Source: JAAYJT01 sp037445555 (GTDB lineage Bacteria > Bacteroidota > Bacteroidia > Bacteroidales > JAAYJT01). From it: a DNA stretch of 64,000 nt. Position numbers and translations under genes: made by a program. The notes below the pieces were generated by a model. It ran no database searches. It was not told where the DNA came from and was given only the letters and a program-made list of their open reading frames with translations. Of the stretch, positions 51,820 to 60,877 are shown piece after piece. The DNA is taken from positions 10,624-74,623 of the forward strand of contig JBBIKG010000017.1 in NCBI GenBank assembly GCA_037445555.1. The letters are read 5' to 3'. How positions within the stretch are numbered: position 1 is the first letter of the stretch; each line of letters opens with the position of its first letter.

Positions 51820-52548
51820 ATGTTTTTTAGTTATACCGATGTAGGAGTTGGGGTCAAACTGTTTGGTTTGCAGCATCTTGCATCAATATTTTTCTTTATA
51901 ATTCTACCTGTCCTTGTTGTTTGGAAAAGGCGTGAATGCCTGCGGTTGTGGAAACATGAAAAATATTTAAGGATTAGCCTAGGAGTGTTTTCGCTACTGC
52001 TTGAGTTTTCATTGTACCTGTGGCATGTGATCGCAGGAGGAATTACTGACTGGCGCGAAATAGTTCCAACCACATTGTGCGGCCTTTCTATTTACCTGGG
52101 TGCTATCGCCCTGATTACACGAAACTATAATCTAGCCAGAGTGGTTTATTTTTATTCGTTCGGAGCTATTCTTTCCTTCATTTTCGTTTCCATCGATCAC
52201 GGAATTGATCGCTACAGGTTTTACAACTACTTCATAAACCATGCCTTAATCATTATTACCCCAATATATTTCCGACTCATGTATCGTGTTGGCTGGGATA
52301 CAGAAGCCCTGAAAAGAGCTGTTGTACTGCTAACACCTGTACTTCTGCTTTCGTTTCTGATAAACAAACCTTTGCAGTCAAATTTCTTTTATTTCGATCA
52401 TCCGATCTTTGAAGATTTTCCGGTTTTTACGCCTGCATATCACTCTAGCCCTTTGCTGTATGCAGCTCTTGTCTTCCTTTCGTACTATCTGTTAATGGGT
52501 ATAATGTATTTGTTTGCTTTGATACATAAAAATCGAATATCTGCCTGA
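51820..52548 (+). CDS. TIGR02206/YwaF-like membrane protein
   Basis: A 242-residue integral membrane protein with about seven hydrophobic helices. The features WHVIAGGITDWREIVPTTLCGLSIYLG and YFYSFGAILSFIF, HGIDRYRFYNYFINHALIIITPIYF fit the TIGR02206 (Bacillus YwaF) family of unknown function. The conserved polar residues (W, H, P in the second and third helices, H in NHAL) lie in the membrane, which suggests a transport or enzymatic site. It is a single gene with about 110 bases upstream. Confidence 0.85.
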   Translation: MFFSYTDVGVGVKLFGLQHLASIFFFIILPVLVVWKRRECLRLWKHEKYLRISLGVFSLLLEFSLYLWHVIAGGITDWREIVPTTLCGLSIYLGAIALITRNYNLARVVYFYSFGAILSFIFVSIDHGIDRYRFYNYFINHALIIITPIYFRLMYRVGWDTEALKRAVVLLTPVLLLSFLINKPLQSNFFYFDHPIFEDFPVFTPAYHSSPLLYAALVFLSYYLLMGIMYLFALIHKNRISA

Positions 52549-52762
52549 ACTTGGCAGGCTCTGCAACAATGCCTCTTACCTGCAGCTTTGCGGTTCTTAT
52601 GGATAAAGATGCAGTTAAGCTGCTGCTCCAATAGCTATAGGAATGTCCAATGGGCCACAAGGTTTAGATGAATGCCATTTACTGTGATCCGGCCGAAAAA
52701 AGGGTGATCTCTGGCTTGAAAAATTCTCAATCGGTCTAAGGACCTATCATCAATAGCCGCTA

Positions 52763-53227
52763 TTATACGCTGATTTGCCGCTTAAAACCAAGTTCGAGCG
52801 AAATAAATGATTCGGTATACGTGATCTCGGGGATGGATTGAATTTTTTCGACGATGATGCGCTTCAGATGCTCGTTGCTGTGCGTGAATACCTTTATCAA
52901 CAATGAGTACTTCCCTGAGATGTGATGGCATTCTACAATTTCGGGGATCTGTCTTATCTTTTCAAATACTTCGTTGTGCGAGCTGGTGCTTGTCAGGTTT
53001 ACCTGGATTCCGATAAAAGCACAGGTCATATATCCGAAAGCCTTTTCATCAAGCAGGAGTTGAGAGCCGCTGATTAAGCCAGATTCTTTCATCCTGCACA
53101 TGCGCTGATGAATGGCAGGCCCTGACATGCCAACAGCGCGGGCTATTTCAAGGTAAGATGCCCGGGCATCGGTCATCAGCAGGTTCAGAATTTTTTGGTC
53201 GGTGTGATCAATCTGTAATTGAGGCAT
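52763..53227 (-). CDS. Lrp/AsnC family transcription regulator
   Basis: A 154-residue regulator. An N-terminal winged helix-turn-helix (DQKILNLLMTDARASYLEIARAVGMSGPAIHQRMCRMKESGLI) precedes a RAM ligand domain (AFIGIQVNLT through LGFKR). Such proteins bind amino acids and control their own and neighbouring genes. It is divergent from the methionine gamma-lyase-like gene; both promoters lie in the 226-base gap. Control of that enzyme by this regulator in response to an amino acid is likely by position but not shown. Confidence 0.93.
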   Translation of the reverse strand: MPQLQIDHTDQKILNLLMTDARASYLEIARAVGMSGPAIHQRMCRMKESGLISGSQLLLDEKAFGYMTCAFIGIQVNLTSTSSHNEVFEKIRQIPEIVECHHISGKYSLLIKVFTHSNEHLKRIIVEKIQSIPEITYTESFISLELGFKRQISV

Positions 53228-53250
53228 CGGGTATTATATTTGATGAATTA

Positions 53251-53258
53251 CAAAAGTA
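53251..53258 (-). promoter_or_regulatory. -7 element TACTTTTG for the Lrp gene
   Basis: On the minus strand TACTTTTG is 23 bases before ATG 53227. It lies in a very AT-rich stretch shared with the divergent gene. Confidence 0.55.
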
Positions 53259-53351
53259 ATGTAAATAATTTAAAAAAAGATAAGATAGGAAGTAAAATAA
53301 TTAAAATATAAACAAAATATATTTAAATATACTAAATTAGATTTGGATGTG

Positions 53352-53359
53352 TAAATTTG
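53352..53359 (+). promoter_or_regulatory. -7 element TAAATTTG for the methionine gamma-lyase-like gene, with leader hairpin
   Basis: TAAATTTG is 94 bases before ATG 53454. Right at the start of the leader, AGTAAAA at 53366-53372 pairs with TTTTACT at 53378-53384 to form a 7-base hairpin. The AT-rich stretch upstream to 53258 could hold Lrp sites, but I cannot define a repeat. Confidence 0.5.
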
Positions 53360-53453
53360 CACGCAAGTAAAATGATTTTTTACTATCCGACTGAACTTAG
53401 TTTGTCATGAAATAAAACCTTGTAAATCTGAATTTTAATTAGGAAACCCTGCA

Positions 53454-54650
53454 ATGAAACGATTACACGATCCCGCTACAAGAATCCAGATGCTCGAACA
53501 ATTCGGCGAGTATGGCGATGTAAACCCGTCAGTTACTGATTCAGCAACTTTTACTTTTATGCAGGCAAAAACCATGCTTGCTACATTCAAAGGCGAGGAG
53601 GAAGGTTGTTTTCTTTACTCCCGCCATTGGAATCCCAGCAACAAGTATCTTGCCGATGCGCTTGCAGCCATGGACGGAACGGAGGCAGCCTGGATCACGG
53701 CATCTGGCATGGGGGCCATCACCTGCGCCATACTTCAATTGGTCAGCACTGGTGATCATATCGTATCGAGCTTGACGACATATGGCGGAACGTATGCTTT
53801 CCTGGCCAACTACCTTCCTAAATTCAATATCACGGTAACCTTCGTTGATATTACCGACCTGGCTGCTGTGGAAGCTGCAATGCGGCCCAACACACGTATT
53901 ATTTACACCGAGTCGGTAACAAATCCCTTGCTGCATGTGTCCGACATCCCGGCCCTTGCCGCTCTCGCCGTAAAGTTTGGTGCACACCTGCTGGTCGATA
54001 ATACCTTCACCCCCATGATCCTGTCGCCAACGCAATTGGGAGCACATGTCACCCTCTACAGCATGACAAAATTTATCAATGGCAAAAACGATTGTGTGGC
54101 TGGTGCTATCTGTGGCTCACAAGAGTATATTTCGTCGTTGATTGATGTAAACAGCGGCACCGCCATGCTGCTTGGTCCGGTGCTCGATCCGCTGCGGTCA
54201 TCCGGAATATTGAAGAACCTGCATACCCTGCACATTCGTATGAAACAGCACAGCTTGAACGCCATGTTTCTAGCCGAACGCTTTCGGGAAGCCGGTTTCA
54301 GGGTAAGATATCCCGGGCTTCCTTCACATGAAGGGCATGAATTGATGAAACGCATGATGCATCCCGATTTCGGATTCGGAGGAGTATTTGCCGTGGACAT
54401 GGAAACCTTTGATCGGGCGGCAAGCCTGATGGAAAAAATGGAAACTTCCGGTGTGGGATATTTGGCTGTCAGCCTTGGGTACTTCAAGACATTATTCAGC
54501 AACTCCGGAAAGAGCACATCGAGCGAGGTGCCCGAAAATGTTCAAAAGCAGATGGGTATGAGCGAAGGGTTGGTAAGATTTTCGGTCGGACTAGATCACG
54601 ACATTCATCTTACCTGGGATCTCATCAGTAAGTGCCTGAACAGCCTTTAG
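53454..54650 (+). CDS. Methionine gamma-lyase-like PLP enzyme
   Basis: A 398-residue Cys/Met metabolism enzyme. YSRHWNPSNKYLADALAAMDG binds PLP phosphate from the partner subunit, TASGMGAI is conserved, and the PLP lysine is K206 in TLYSMTKFINGKND. It could be a methionine gamma-lyase or a cystathionine enzyme. The divergent Lrp gene points to amino acid-dependent catabolic control, which favours a lyase. It is distinct from the longer homologue at 46285-47748. The catalytic Cys of classic MGLs cannot be confirmed by reading alone. Confidence 0.85.
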   Translation: MKRLHDPATRIQMLEQFGEYGDVNPSVTDSATFTFMQAKTMLATFKGEEEGCFLYSRHWNPSNKYLADALAAMDGTEAAWITASGMGAITCAILQLVSTGDHIVSSLTTYGGTYAFLANYLPKFNITVTFVDITDLAAVEAAMRPNTRIIYTESVTNPLLHVSDIPALAALAVKFGAHLLVDNTFTPMILSPTQLGAHVTLYSMTKFINGKNDCVAGAICGSQEYISSLIDVNSGTAMLLGPVLDPLRSSGILKNLHTLHIRMKQHSLNAMFLAERFREAGFRVRYPGLPSHEGHELMKRMMHPDFGFGGVFAVDMETFDRAASLMEKMETSGVGYLAVSLGYFKTLFSNSGKSTSSEVPENVQKQMGMSEGLVRFSVGLDHDIHLTWDLISKCLNSL

Positions 54651-54738
54651 TGGTGTCAGATTTTGAATGATATGAATCGGATATTTGTTATAAGCCGATT
54701 TGATTTAATTTTACTCACTCATCAAATATTCCTAAGCC

Positions 54739-54975
54739 ATGGATACATCAGAATTTAAGGTCAAAGGCGAAGAATTGCTCCAGAAGATAAAAGAGCTAAT
54801 TCGCGAAGGCAATGTGAGCCGTATTATCATCAAAGACAGTGATGGAAAAGTGTTTCTTGAGATACCGGTAACGGTTGGGGTGGTCGGAGTGATCTTTGCT
54901 CCGGTGCTGGCCGCGGTAGGTGCCCTTGCCGCCCTAGTGGCCGATTTCACCATCGAAGTGATACGACGCGAATAG
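54739..54975 (+). CDS. DUF4342 small protein
   Basis: A 78-residue protein. FKVKGEELLQKIKELIREGNVSRIIIKDSDGKVFLEIP is followed by a hydrophobic helix (VTVGVVGVIFAPVLAAVGALAALVADF) and a short end. This is the DUF4342 pattern; the family has no known activity. The membrane helix may anchor the charged N-terminal part. It stands alone and ends convergent with the cyclase-like gene, 21 bases between stops. Confidence 0.88.
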   Translation: MDTSEFKVKGEELLQKIKELIREGNVSRIIIKDSDGKVFLEIPVTVGVVGVIFAPVLAAVGALAALVADFTIEVIRRE

Positions 54976-54996
54976 CCTGGCCACCGCAGACTTCGA

Positions 54997-55935
54997 TTAG
55001 ATTCCGCTCGTGTTCAGGTTTCCAAGGCTTACTGTCACCAATTTCTGCTGTGAAGGATCGTCATCGTTCGACAAACGTACCGAGATCTGGAGGTGAAGGT
55101 TGTACACATTCATCTCGGTTTCTTTGAGTTTGATACGCCCGATCTTCAGTATATCGGCATTGATGATACCCTCGCGCCGTGAAGGCTCCCGGCTGAATAA
55201 CTTGTCTTCAGTGGTTTGAAGCAGCATTTTGTCGTACTCATCCTGGCTGAACTCGTAGATATTGGCAATATCGTCAATAGAAATTACCTGCAGGTTTTCA
55301 AAACCTTCGAGATTGGTGGTAAACCAGGCATTCACATTTTCACCTACCAGGCAGCGATTGAGGCTGTCGCTACTGATCATGCGGGCATTATTTATTATAG
55401 CCCTTCCGTAAAAATTATTGGCATACTGGTAGATCTTGTCGTAGGTTATGGCATATCGTACGCTTATACCTCCAATAATCTTGCGCAGTCGGGGGTAGAA
55501 ATGAAATGCGTTGTAAATACGCAGGACTATGGCAAAGTTGCAGGCAAATAGAAGGGATTGTAACGGGTTGTCAAAAATCACAAAGCCCCCGTCGCCCGTG
55601 CTGATAAAATGACTCTCAACGATCTGCCTGTTGTATCGCTGAAAAATGAACGGATGATGCTGACGGCAGAGTTCAATGGTTGTATGGAAGATTTTTTTAT
55701 ACAGGAAAGGTATTAGAGTTTGTTCAAGATCGCCATAGGAACTGTATTGGTAAATATCAATACCCAACACCGATTTTTGGGATATGCTTCTTACCTCAAC
55801 ATATTCTTTGAGGCTTTTATATAGCTCGCATTCGTTCGGGATAACGTTGGTTTTACTGAAGATGACACGCTGGTCGTATTTGGCCAGAATTTCTCTTATT
55901 TCGCTGTGATCCAGCTTTTTAATTTTTGATATCAT
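54997..55935 (-). CDS. Divergent class III nucleotidyl-cyclase-like protein
   Basis: A 312-residue protein without membrane helices. VLGIDIYQYSSYG resembles the first metal-binding strand of class III cyclases (D60) and FISTGDGGFVIF the second (D115). FYGRAIINNARMISS fits the YGDAVNLAARL helix, with R185 kept. The transition-state Asn is replaced (I181), the base-selecting Lys is I111 and the base-selecting Asp is R178. It may be an inactive or differently specific cyclase domain. Residues 220-312 are extra. It ends the leftward TPR-DUF368-aroE run, 21 bases after aroE. No effector gene is obvious. Confidence 0.6.
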   Translation of the reverse strand: MISKIKKLDHSEIREILAKYDQRVIFSKTNVIPNECELYKSLKEYVEVRSISQKSVLGIDIYQYSSYGDLEQTLIPFLYKKIFHTTIELCRQHHPFIFQRYNRQIVESHFISTGDGGFVIFDNPLQSLLFACNFAIVLRIYNAFHFYPRLRKIIGGISVRYAITYDKIYQYANNFYGRAIINNARMISSDSLNRCLVGENVNAWFTTNLEGFENLQVISIDDIANIYEFSQDEYDKMLLQTTEDKLFSREPSRREGIINADILKIGRIKLKETEMNVYNLHLQISVRLSNDDDPSQQKLVTVSLGNLNTSGI

Positions 55936-55956
55936 GATTTCGGATAATTGTATATG

Positions 55957-56709
55957 TTATTCATTCCAGATTTGCCAGGTAGCCTCGGCTTGCTGATGCA
56001 ACATCGGGAGGCCATTGAGTACGGCAGCACCGGCAGCTTTACCTTTTTGTAAAAATACGGTTTCAGCTGGATTATAAACCATGTCGAAGATAAGATGATG
56101 GCCACTCAGGTACTCATAGGGCAGGGGAGGGCATGAGTCAATATCAGGAAACATTCCCATTGGGCTGGCATTAACAACAATCGTATGGCTTTCAAATAGA
56201 TCCATCGTCAGGTTGTCATACCCAATATGATTTTTGCCATGTGGATCTCGCGAAACTAGAAAATAATCAATGCCGATCTTCTGAAACACATAGGCTGCAG
56301 CCCTGGATGCACCTCCTGTGCCCAGTATCAGGGCGGCACGATGATGACTTCTCATCAGAGGCGTGATACTTCTCTCAAAACCGATGGCATCTGTATTAAA
56401 ACCGGTTAATATTGCCTTGTCATTATGACGACTAATTTTGATCACATTGACGGCCCCGATAGCTTTTGCCTCCTCCGACAATTCATGCAACTTTTCGATA
56501 ATAGAAACCTTGTAGGGAATGGTTACATTTAGCCCCACCAGATCCGGCTTTGATTCGATAAGCGTCATAAACTCGCTGAGGGTTTTTAGGGGAAATATCT
56601 GATATGACGTATTCTTAATATTTTCTTTCTCCCATTTTTGCCTGAAATAACCTGGTGAGGATGTCTGGAGCAGGGGGTAACCAACGATGCCAAATAACCT
56701 TTCTTTCAT
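55957..56709 (-). CDS. aroE: Shikimate dehydrogenase
   Basis: A 250-residue NADP-dependent enzyme that reduces 3-dehydroshikimate to shikimate in the chorismate pathway. NVTIPYK at 61-67 carries the catalytic Lys67, VLGTGGASRAAAYVF is the cofactor loop, NTDAIGFERS the substrate Asp region and YNPAETVFLQKGKAAGAAVLNGLPML the C-terminal signature. The N-terminal shikimate-binding motif is altered (LLQTSSP in place of xxHSLSP) but keeps the last Ser. It starts 8 bases after the DUF368 stop. Confidence 0.95.
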   Translation of the reverse strand: MKERLFGIVGYPLLQTSSPGYFRQKWEKENIKNTSYQIFPLKTLSEFMTLIESKPDLVGLNVTIPYKVSIIEKLHELSEEAKAIGAVNVIKISRHNDKAILTGFNTDAIGFERSITPLMRSHHRAALILGTGGASRAAAYVFQKIGIDYFLVSRDPHGKNHIGYDNLTMDLFESHTIVVNASPMGMFPDIDSCPPLPYEYLSGHHLIFDMVYNPAETVFLQKGKAAGAAVLNGLPMLHQQAEATWQIWNE

Positions 56710-56717
56710 AATTTGGT

Positions 56718-57644
56718 TTATTTCTTTTCGAGGGCGAGCGTTTCAATCAAATAAATAGTTCCAACACCCAGGAGAGAGATTACCAAAGCAGTAATCACTT
56801 CGGCGCTAAAAGTTTCCGGTAGAATCGCCTCATAACGCTCAACCAGCGGAACGCCTCCCTTCATCAGTACATTGCCACCAGGGTCGAGAGCAAGGATTTG
56901 TTCTTTCCATGGCCATATTATCAGGAGCGATCCAAGAATGAACCCGGTGAGTATTCCGATGGTCTGATTCTTAAACTTTCGAAAAACCCAGGACAGGAAG
57001 TGCGAAAACCCGATGAGTCCGACAATAATGCCCATGGCCACGGGCATCAGGATACTGAAATTCAGCGTATTGACTGCCTCGATGGCAATCAGGTGGTAGT
57101 TACCCATCAACAGCAGGATAAACGATCCGCTGATACCTGGCAGAATCATACTGCAAACACCCGCTATACCACACAGAATCAGGTAGAAGAAGTTACGGTT
57201 TTCGACGGCAGGGTTAAGGACAGAAATGACTATAGCAATGGCGGTGCCGGCAATAAGCGCCAGAACCACACCGGTCGTCCATTTCTCCACACTCCGCCCG
57301 ACATAATACACCGAAGCGAGAATCAGTCCGAAAAAGTATGACCAGATGTATACCGGGAAATGGGTGAATAGGTAGTCGAACAATCTGGCCACACTGAATA
57401 CGGCTACCAAGACTCCAGCAAAAACACACAATAGGAAATACAGATCGGTATGGCTGGCAAATTCTCGGATGTTCCCTTTCAAAATCAATTTTAAGGCCTT
57501 AAGGTCGAACGATTTTAGTGCATGAATGAGTCGTTCAAAAATGCCTGTAATAAGAGCAATAGTTCCGCCCGATACACCCGGAATGACATTGGCGATGCCC
57601 ATTCCAACGCCTTTTAACATATTGATTATGAAATATTTTAGCAT
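56718..57644 (-). CDS. DUF368 membrane protein, PopT-type undecaprenyl phosphate translocase
   Basis: A 308-residue inner-membrane protein with about eight to nine helices and a start of KGVGMGIANVIPGVSGGTIALITGIFERL. The second half repeats this as CSMILPGISGSFILLLMG, so the protein is an internally repeated DUF368. Recent work links DUF368 (PopT) to recycling of undecaprenyl phosphate across the membrane for envelope synthesis. Assignment here is by family. It lies between a TPR gene (84 bases upstream) and aroE. Confidence 0.9.
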   Translation of the reverse strand: MLKYFIINMLKGVGMGIANVIPGVSGGTIALITGIFERLIHALKSFDLKALKLILKGNIREFASHTDLYFLLCVFAGVLVAVFSVARLFDYLFTHFPVYIWSYFFGLILASVYYVGRSVEKWTTGVVLALIAGTAIAIVISVLNPAVENRNFFYLILCGIAGVCSMILPGISGSFILLLMGNYHLIAIEAVNTLNFSILMPVAMGIIVGLIGFSHFLSWVFRKFKNQTIGILTGFILGSLLIIWPWKEQILALDPGGNVLMKGGVPLVERYEAILPETFSAEVITALVISLLGVGTIYLIETLALEKK

Positions 57645-57728
57645 CAGTTCTCTATAAAGTCAATGAAATTTTTAAAGTAACTTTTAATAGTTGTTAAGAT
57701 ACTTTTCCGAGGGTAGTTCTGGTTGCTT

Positions 57729-59291
57729 CTACTTTTTTTTATTTCCCGACTTTCGCACGGGGCGATAATGATCGATGAGTTCTTTTATCTCAGATCTTTG
57801 CGCCAATTCAGGGGCAAAGTCAAAGAGCTCACGATACATCCTGAATTTCATTTTCAGGGCTTTCTGTAAGGCGTTCAATCCCAGTTTTTTCTGGTTGTTT
57901 CGAAAAGCATATGCAGCAAGCCTGTAGTAAAGCGGTGCAGCATTGTAATATAGGCGGCTTTCCGCCTTTTTTTTCAAAACTCGTATGGCCTTTACTAAGC
58001 CCTGAGTGGTTGCCAGAAATTCGGCGTATTCAAAAATATCGTTGATTTGATCGAAGTTAGGGTGCCTAGAAATGAGTCGGCACACCTTGACGGCTTCCTC
58101 GATATGGCCTTTTCTGACAAGGATTCTGGCTTTCAGCATTAAACCCCTGATCGACACAACTAAATAATCGCGAGGCGAATTTAATCGTCTGGGTTTTTCG
58201 CGATTGAAGCCCAAGGAAATATATGTGTCACCTATTTGCCTCATGTTTGTTTCATATTCAATATACATAGCCTCCTCAACGGCTTCCAGTGCCTTATCCA
58301 ACTGATTGTCCCCTTCGTAAGCCAAAGCCAACTGATACAGTATTGCGTTAGGCAGTGAGGCGTTAACAAGCGCCCTCAGGTAGTAATCAATGGTATTGGA
58401 ATAATCCCCGAGCTGATAATAACATTTGGCGATCTCTTCATTGCATTCTGTATCTGTCTCATCCATTGCCTGCGCCTGCTTATAGCTTTCAATCGCTTCA
58501 TTATACTTCTCGAGTGATACCAAGATGTGGGCACGCATGAAATGGGCCTTGTAGATGTCGTCTTCGATGGCTATTGAAAAATCAATAGCCTCAAGTGCTT
58601 TTTCATACAGTTCAGTAACGATGTAGGCATAGGCCAACCGGTACCAACCATAGGAAGAGTAGGGATTATTGTTAAGAAATTCTTTGAGATAATCTATGGT
58701 AGGAGGGAGAGTTTCACTGTGGCTATTGAGTAAAAGGATAACATCCGTTAACGCATCAATATTCTCAGGATCAAGTTCAAGTAATCGGTTGAGGTGCTTA
58801 AAGGCTTTTTGATATAGCGGGGTATGAATCAGGTCGCTGGCAATGGAGGTCAGAATTTCCTCGTCTTCACCGTATATTTCAAGTGCCTTATCATAGTCTT
58901 TATTTGCTTGATCATATTCCTGCATTTCAAGATGTACATACCCTCTCATCAGGTATAGCTCTACCGATTCCGGATCGATACGTTCCGCCTGCCTGAACGA
59001 GGCCATGGCCTGGTCATAGCGTTTTCGGCGGGCCAGAAAACGTCCCATTCTCACATGCAGCCCGGCTGAATTCGGATACCGGACTAAGCCAAACTCAAGG
59101 GCGTTTCGCATAAGCTTCAAACGCCCCTGCCTAAAATAATAATCAACGATATCCTCGAATTCGTCGCTATCATAGAAATTGATTACGCCTGAACCGATTT
59201 CAGATTCGTATCTTGCCACTAACGATCGGATCTCCTCGTCCTCCTGTTCGTCGTCAAGATCATCCATATCATCAAAGTCATTGATATTCAT
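57729..59291 (-). CDS. TPR repeat protein
   Basis: A 520-residue cytoplasmic protein with an acidic start (MNINDFDDMDDLDDEQEDEE) and a basic end (RPVRKSGNKKK). Between residues 70 and 360 about eight TPR helix pairs are seen, for example DQAMASFRQAERIDPESVELYLMRG, DQANKDYDKALEIYGEDEE, EKALEAIDFSIAIEDDIYKAHFMRA and NEAIESYKQAQAMDETDTE. TPRs bind other proteins; no partner is known. Proteins of this build are widespread in Bacteroidota next to DUF368 and aroE. It has its own promoter about 20 bases upstream. Confidence 0.88.
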   Translation of the reverse strand: MNINDFDDMDDLDDEQEDEEIRSLVARYESEIGSGVINFYDSDEFEDIVDYYFRQGRLKLMRNALEFGLVRYPNSAGLHVRMGRFLARRKRYDQAMASFRQAERIDPESVELYLMRGYVHLEMQEYDQANKDYDKALEIYGEDEEILTSIASDLIHTPLYQKAFKHLNRLLELDPENIDALTDVILLLNSHSETLPPTIDYLKEFLNNNPYSSYGWYRLAYAYIVTELYEKALEAIDFSIAIEDDIYKAHFMRAHILVSLEKYNEAIESYKQAQAMDETDTECNEEIAKCYYQLGDYSNTIDYYLRALVNASLPNAILYQLALAYEGDNQLDKALEAVEEAMYIEYETNMRQIGDTYISLGFNREKPRRLNSPRDYLVVSIRGLMLKARILVRKGHIEEAVKVCRLISRHPNFDQINDIFEYAEFLATTQGLVKAIRVLKKKAESRLYYNAAPLYYRLAAYAFRNNQKKLGLNALQKALKMKFRMYRELFDFAPELAQRSEIKELIDHYRPVRKSGNKKK

Positions 59292-59310
59292 GGCATTTTT
59301 TCTTGAGGCG

Positions 59311-59318
59311 CAAAATTA
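59311..59318 (-). promoter_or_regulatory. -7 element TAATTTTG for the TPR cluster
   Basis: On the minus strand TAATTTTG is 19 bases before ATG 59291. It may drive the whole leftward TPR-DUF368-aroE-cyclase-like run. Confidence 0.55.
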
Positions 59319-59426
59319 CGAAAAATATACAGGGCGCCCGATTGTTAACCATATGAAAGGTTGGTTGACCCGGTAAAAATTAGGACATAACTGATTATTC
59401 CTGTTACATCGTAGCCGGTAATCTTT

Positions 59427-59434
59427 TATATTTG
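59427..59434 (+). promoter_or_regulatory. -7 element TATATTTG for glmM
   Basis: TATATTTG lies 24 bases before ATG 59459. Divergent from the TPR promoter about 110 bases away. Confidence 0.55.
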
Positions 59435-59458
59435 CTTAGCCGAAACTAAGATGGATTA

Positions 59459-60859
59459 ATGACCCTTCTCAATTCTATATCAGGCTTTCGGGGGACCATT
59501 GGCGGATGCCAGGGTGAAAGCCTTACCCCTTTTGACGTAGTTAAATATACTACTGCCTATGCCCTATGGCTGAGTATTCAAAACCCCGAAAGCAAGCTGA
59601 AGGTGGTCGTTGGCCGTGATGCCCGTCAAAGCGGACCGATGATTGAACATCTGGTAAACGGAACTCTAATGGCAATGGGTGTTGATATAATATGCCTTGG
59701 GTTGACTACCACGCCCACCACTGCATTGGCAGTCCTTCATTACGGCGCTCATGGTGGAGTTATCATCACAGCTAGTCACAATCCAAAAAACTGGAATGCT
59801 CTGAAGCTGCTGACTCACGAGGGCGAGTTTCTGGATAGTAAGCAGAATGCAGAATTGCTCGAACTCGCAAAAGAACCATGTACGGATTACGCCGATGTCA
59901 GCAAGATTGGTAGATTGACATCATCAGGTAATTATATTGAAGAGCACATTCGTAAGATTACCGATTTGCCTCTTGTTGATGTCGATGCTATTAAATCAGC
60001 CGGTTTTCATGTGGTGGTGGATGCCATAAATTCGAGTGGAGGCATTGCAGTACCCAGGCTCCTAGAGGCTTTGGGTGTGAAGAAAATCACGAAGTTGTTT
60101 TGTGAACCCGACGGCCAGTTTGCTCACAACCCTGAGCCGCTGCCTGAACATCTGACCGAAATATCGAATGTCGTCAGGAAATTTAACGCCACACTCGGTG
60201 TGGTGGTGGATCCCGACGTTGACCGGCTTGCCATCGTGGACGAAAACGGCAATATGTTTGGTGAAGAATACACACTAGTGGCCGTGGCCGACTACATATT
60301 AATGCATCATCCGGGGAACACGGTTTCTAACCTTTCGTCAACTCAGGCCCTCCGTGTAATCACCCAAAAGTATGGGGGGCACTATGTCGCCTCAGCCGTT
60401 GGAGAGGTGAATGTGGTGAAAAAGATGAAGGAGACGGAAGCGGTGATAGGAGGTGAGGGAAACGGGGGGGTCATTTATCCGCCTCTACATTATGGAAGAG
60501 ATGCGTTAGTGGGGGTCGCCTTGTTTTTAAGCCACCTTGCCCGTACACGAAAGAGCTGTTCCGCCCTGCGTGCAACGCTCCCTTCTTTCTTTATTTCAAA
60601 AAACAAAATCATCCTTGACTGGGAAATTGATACCAAACTAATTATTAGCCGAATGGCGCAGAAATATGCCATGTATCCCCAGAATACCTGCGATGGGTTG
60701 AAGATAGAATTCAACGGAGATTGGGTGCACCTGCGCCTTTCAAACACCGAGTCGGTTATTCGTATCTATGCCGAAAGCGATTCGCAACAAAAAGCCGATG
60801 TGCTTGCCAAGAAAATCCTTTTGGATATTAAAGAGTTGATGCAAAAAGACCTGGATTAA
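59459..60859 (+). CDS. glmM: Phosphoglucosamine mutase
   Basis: A 466-residue alpha-D-phosphohexomutase. The catalytic Ser is S106 in ITASHNPKNWNALK, the metal loop is DPDVDRLAI, the sugar loop is GGEGNGGVIYP and the phosphate loop is RLSNTESVIRIYAES. It turns glucosamine-6-phosphate into glucosamine-1-phosphate for UDP-GlcNAc, used in peptidoglycan and lipid A. The RLSNTE and GEGNGG forms are close to archaeal and Bacteroidota GlmM. A phosphomannomutase role cannot be wholly excluded. The RHH-like small gene follows 18 bases later. Confidence 0.9.
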   Translation: MTLLNSISGFRGTIGGCQGESLTPFDVVKYTTAYALWLSIQNPESKLKVVVGRDARQSGPMIEHLVNGTLMAMGVDIICLGLTTTPTTALAVLHYGAHGGVIITASHNPKNWNALKLLTHEGEFLDSKQNAELLELAKEPCTDYADVSKIGRLTSSGNYIEEHIRKITDLPLVDVDAIKSAGFHVVVDAINSSGGIAVPRLLEALGVKKITKLFCEPDGQFAHNPEPLPEHLTEISNVVRKFNATLGVVVDPDVDRLAIVDENGNMFGEEYTLVAVADYILMHHPGNTVSNLSSTQALRVITQKYGGHYVASAVGEVNVVKKMKETEAVIGGEGNGGVIYPPLHYGRDALVGVALFLSHLARTRKSCSALRATLPSFFISKNKIILDWEIDTKLIISRMAQKYAMYPQNTCDGLKIEFNGDWVHLRLSNTESVIRIYAESDSQQKADVLAKKILLDIKELMQKDLD

Positions 60860-60877
60860 AATCATAATCTCAATCAC

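Noticed and set aside
52549..52762. The 214-base gap between the TIGR02206 gene and the Lrp gene as a site of a small RNA
   Set aside because: I see no promoter element, no strong hairpin with a T run and no conserved pattern; it appears to be the convergent ends of two genes.
54997..55935. Reading the cyclase-like gene as part of a Pycsar-type defence pair
   Set aside because: No membrane or TIR effector with a nucleotide-binding domain lies next to it; the neighbours are aroE, DUF368 and a DUF4342 gene, and the cyclase motifs are incomplete.
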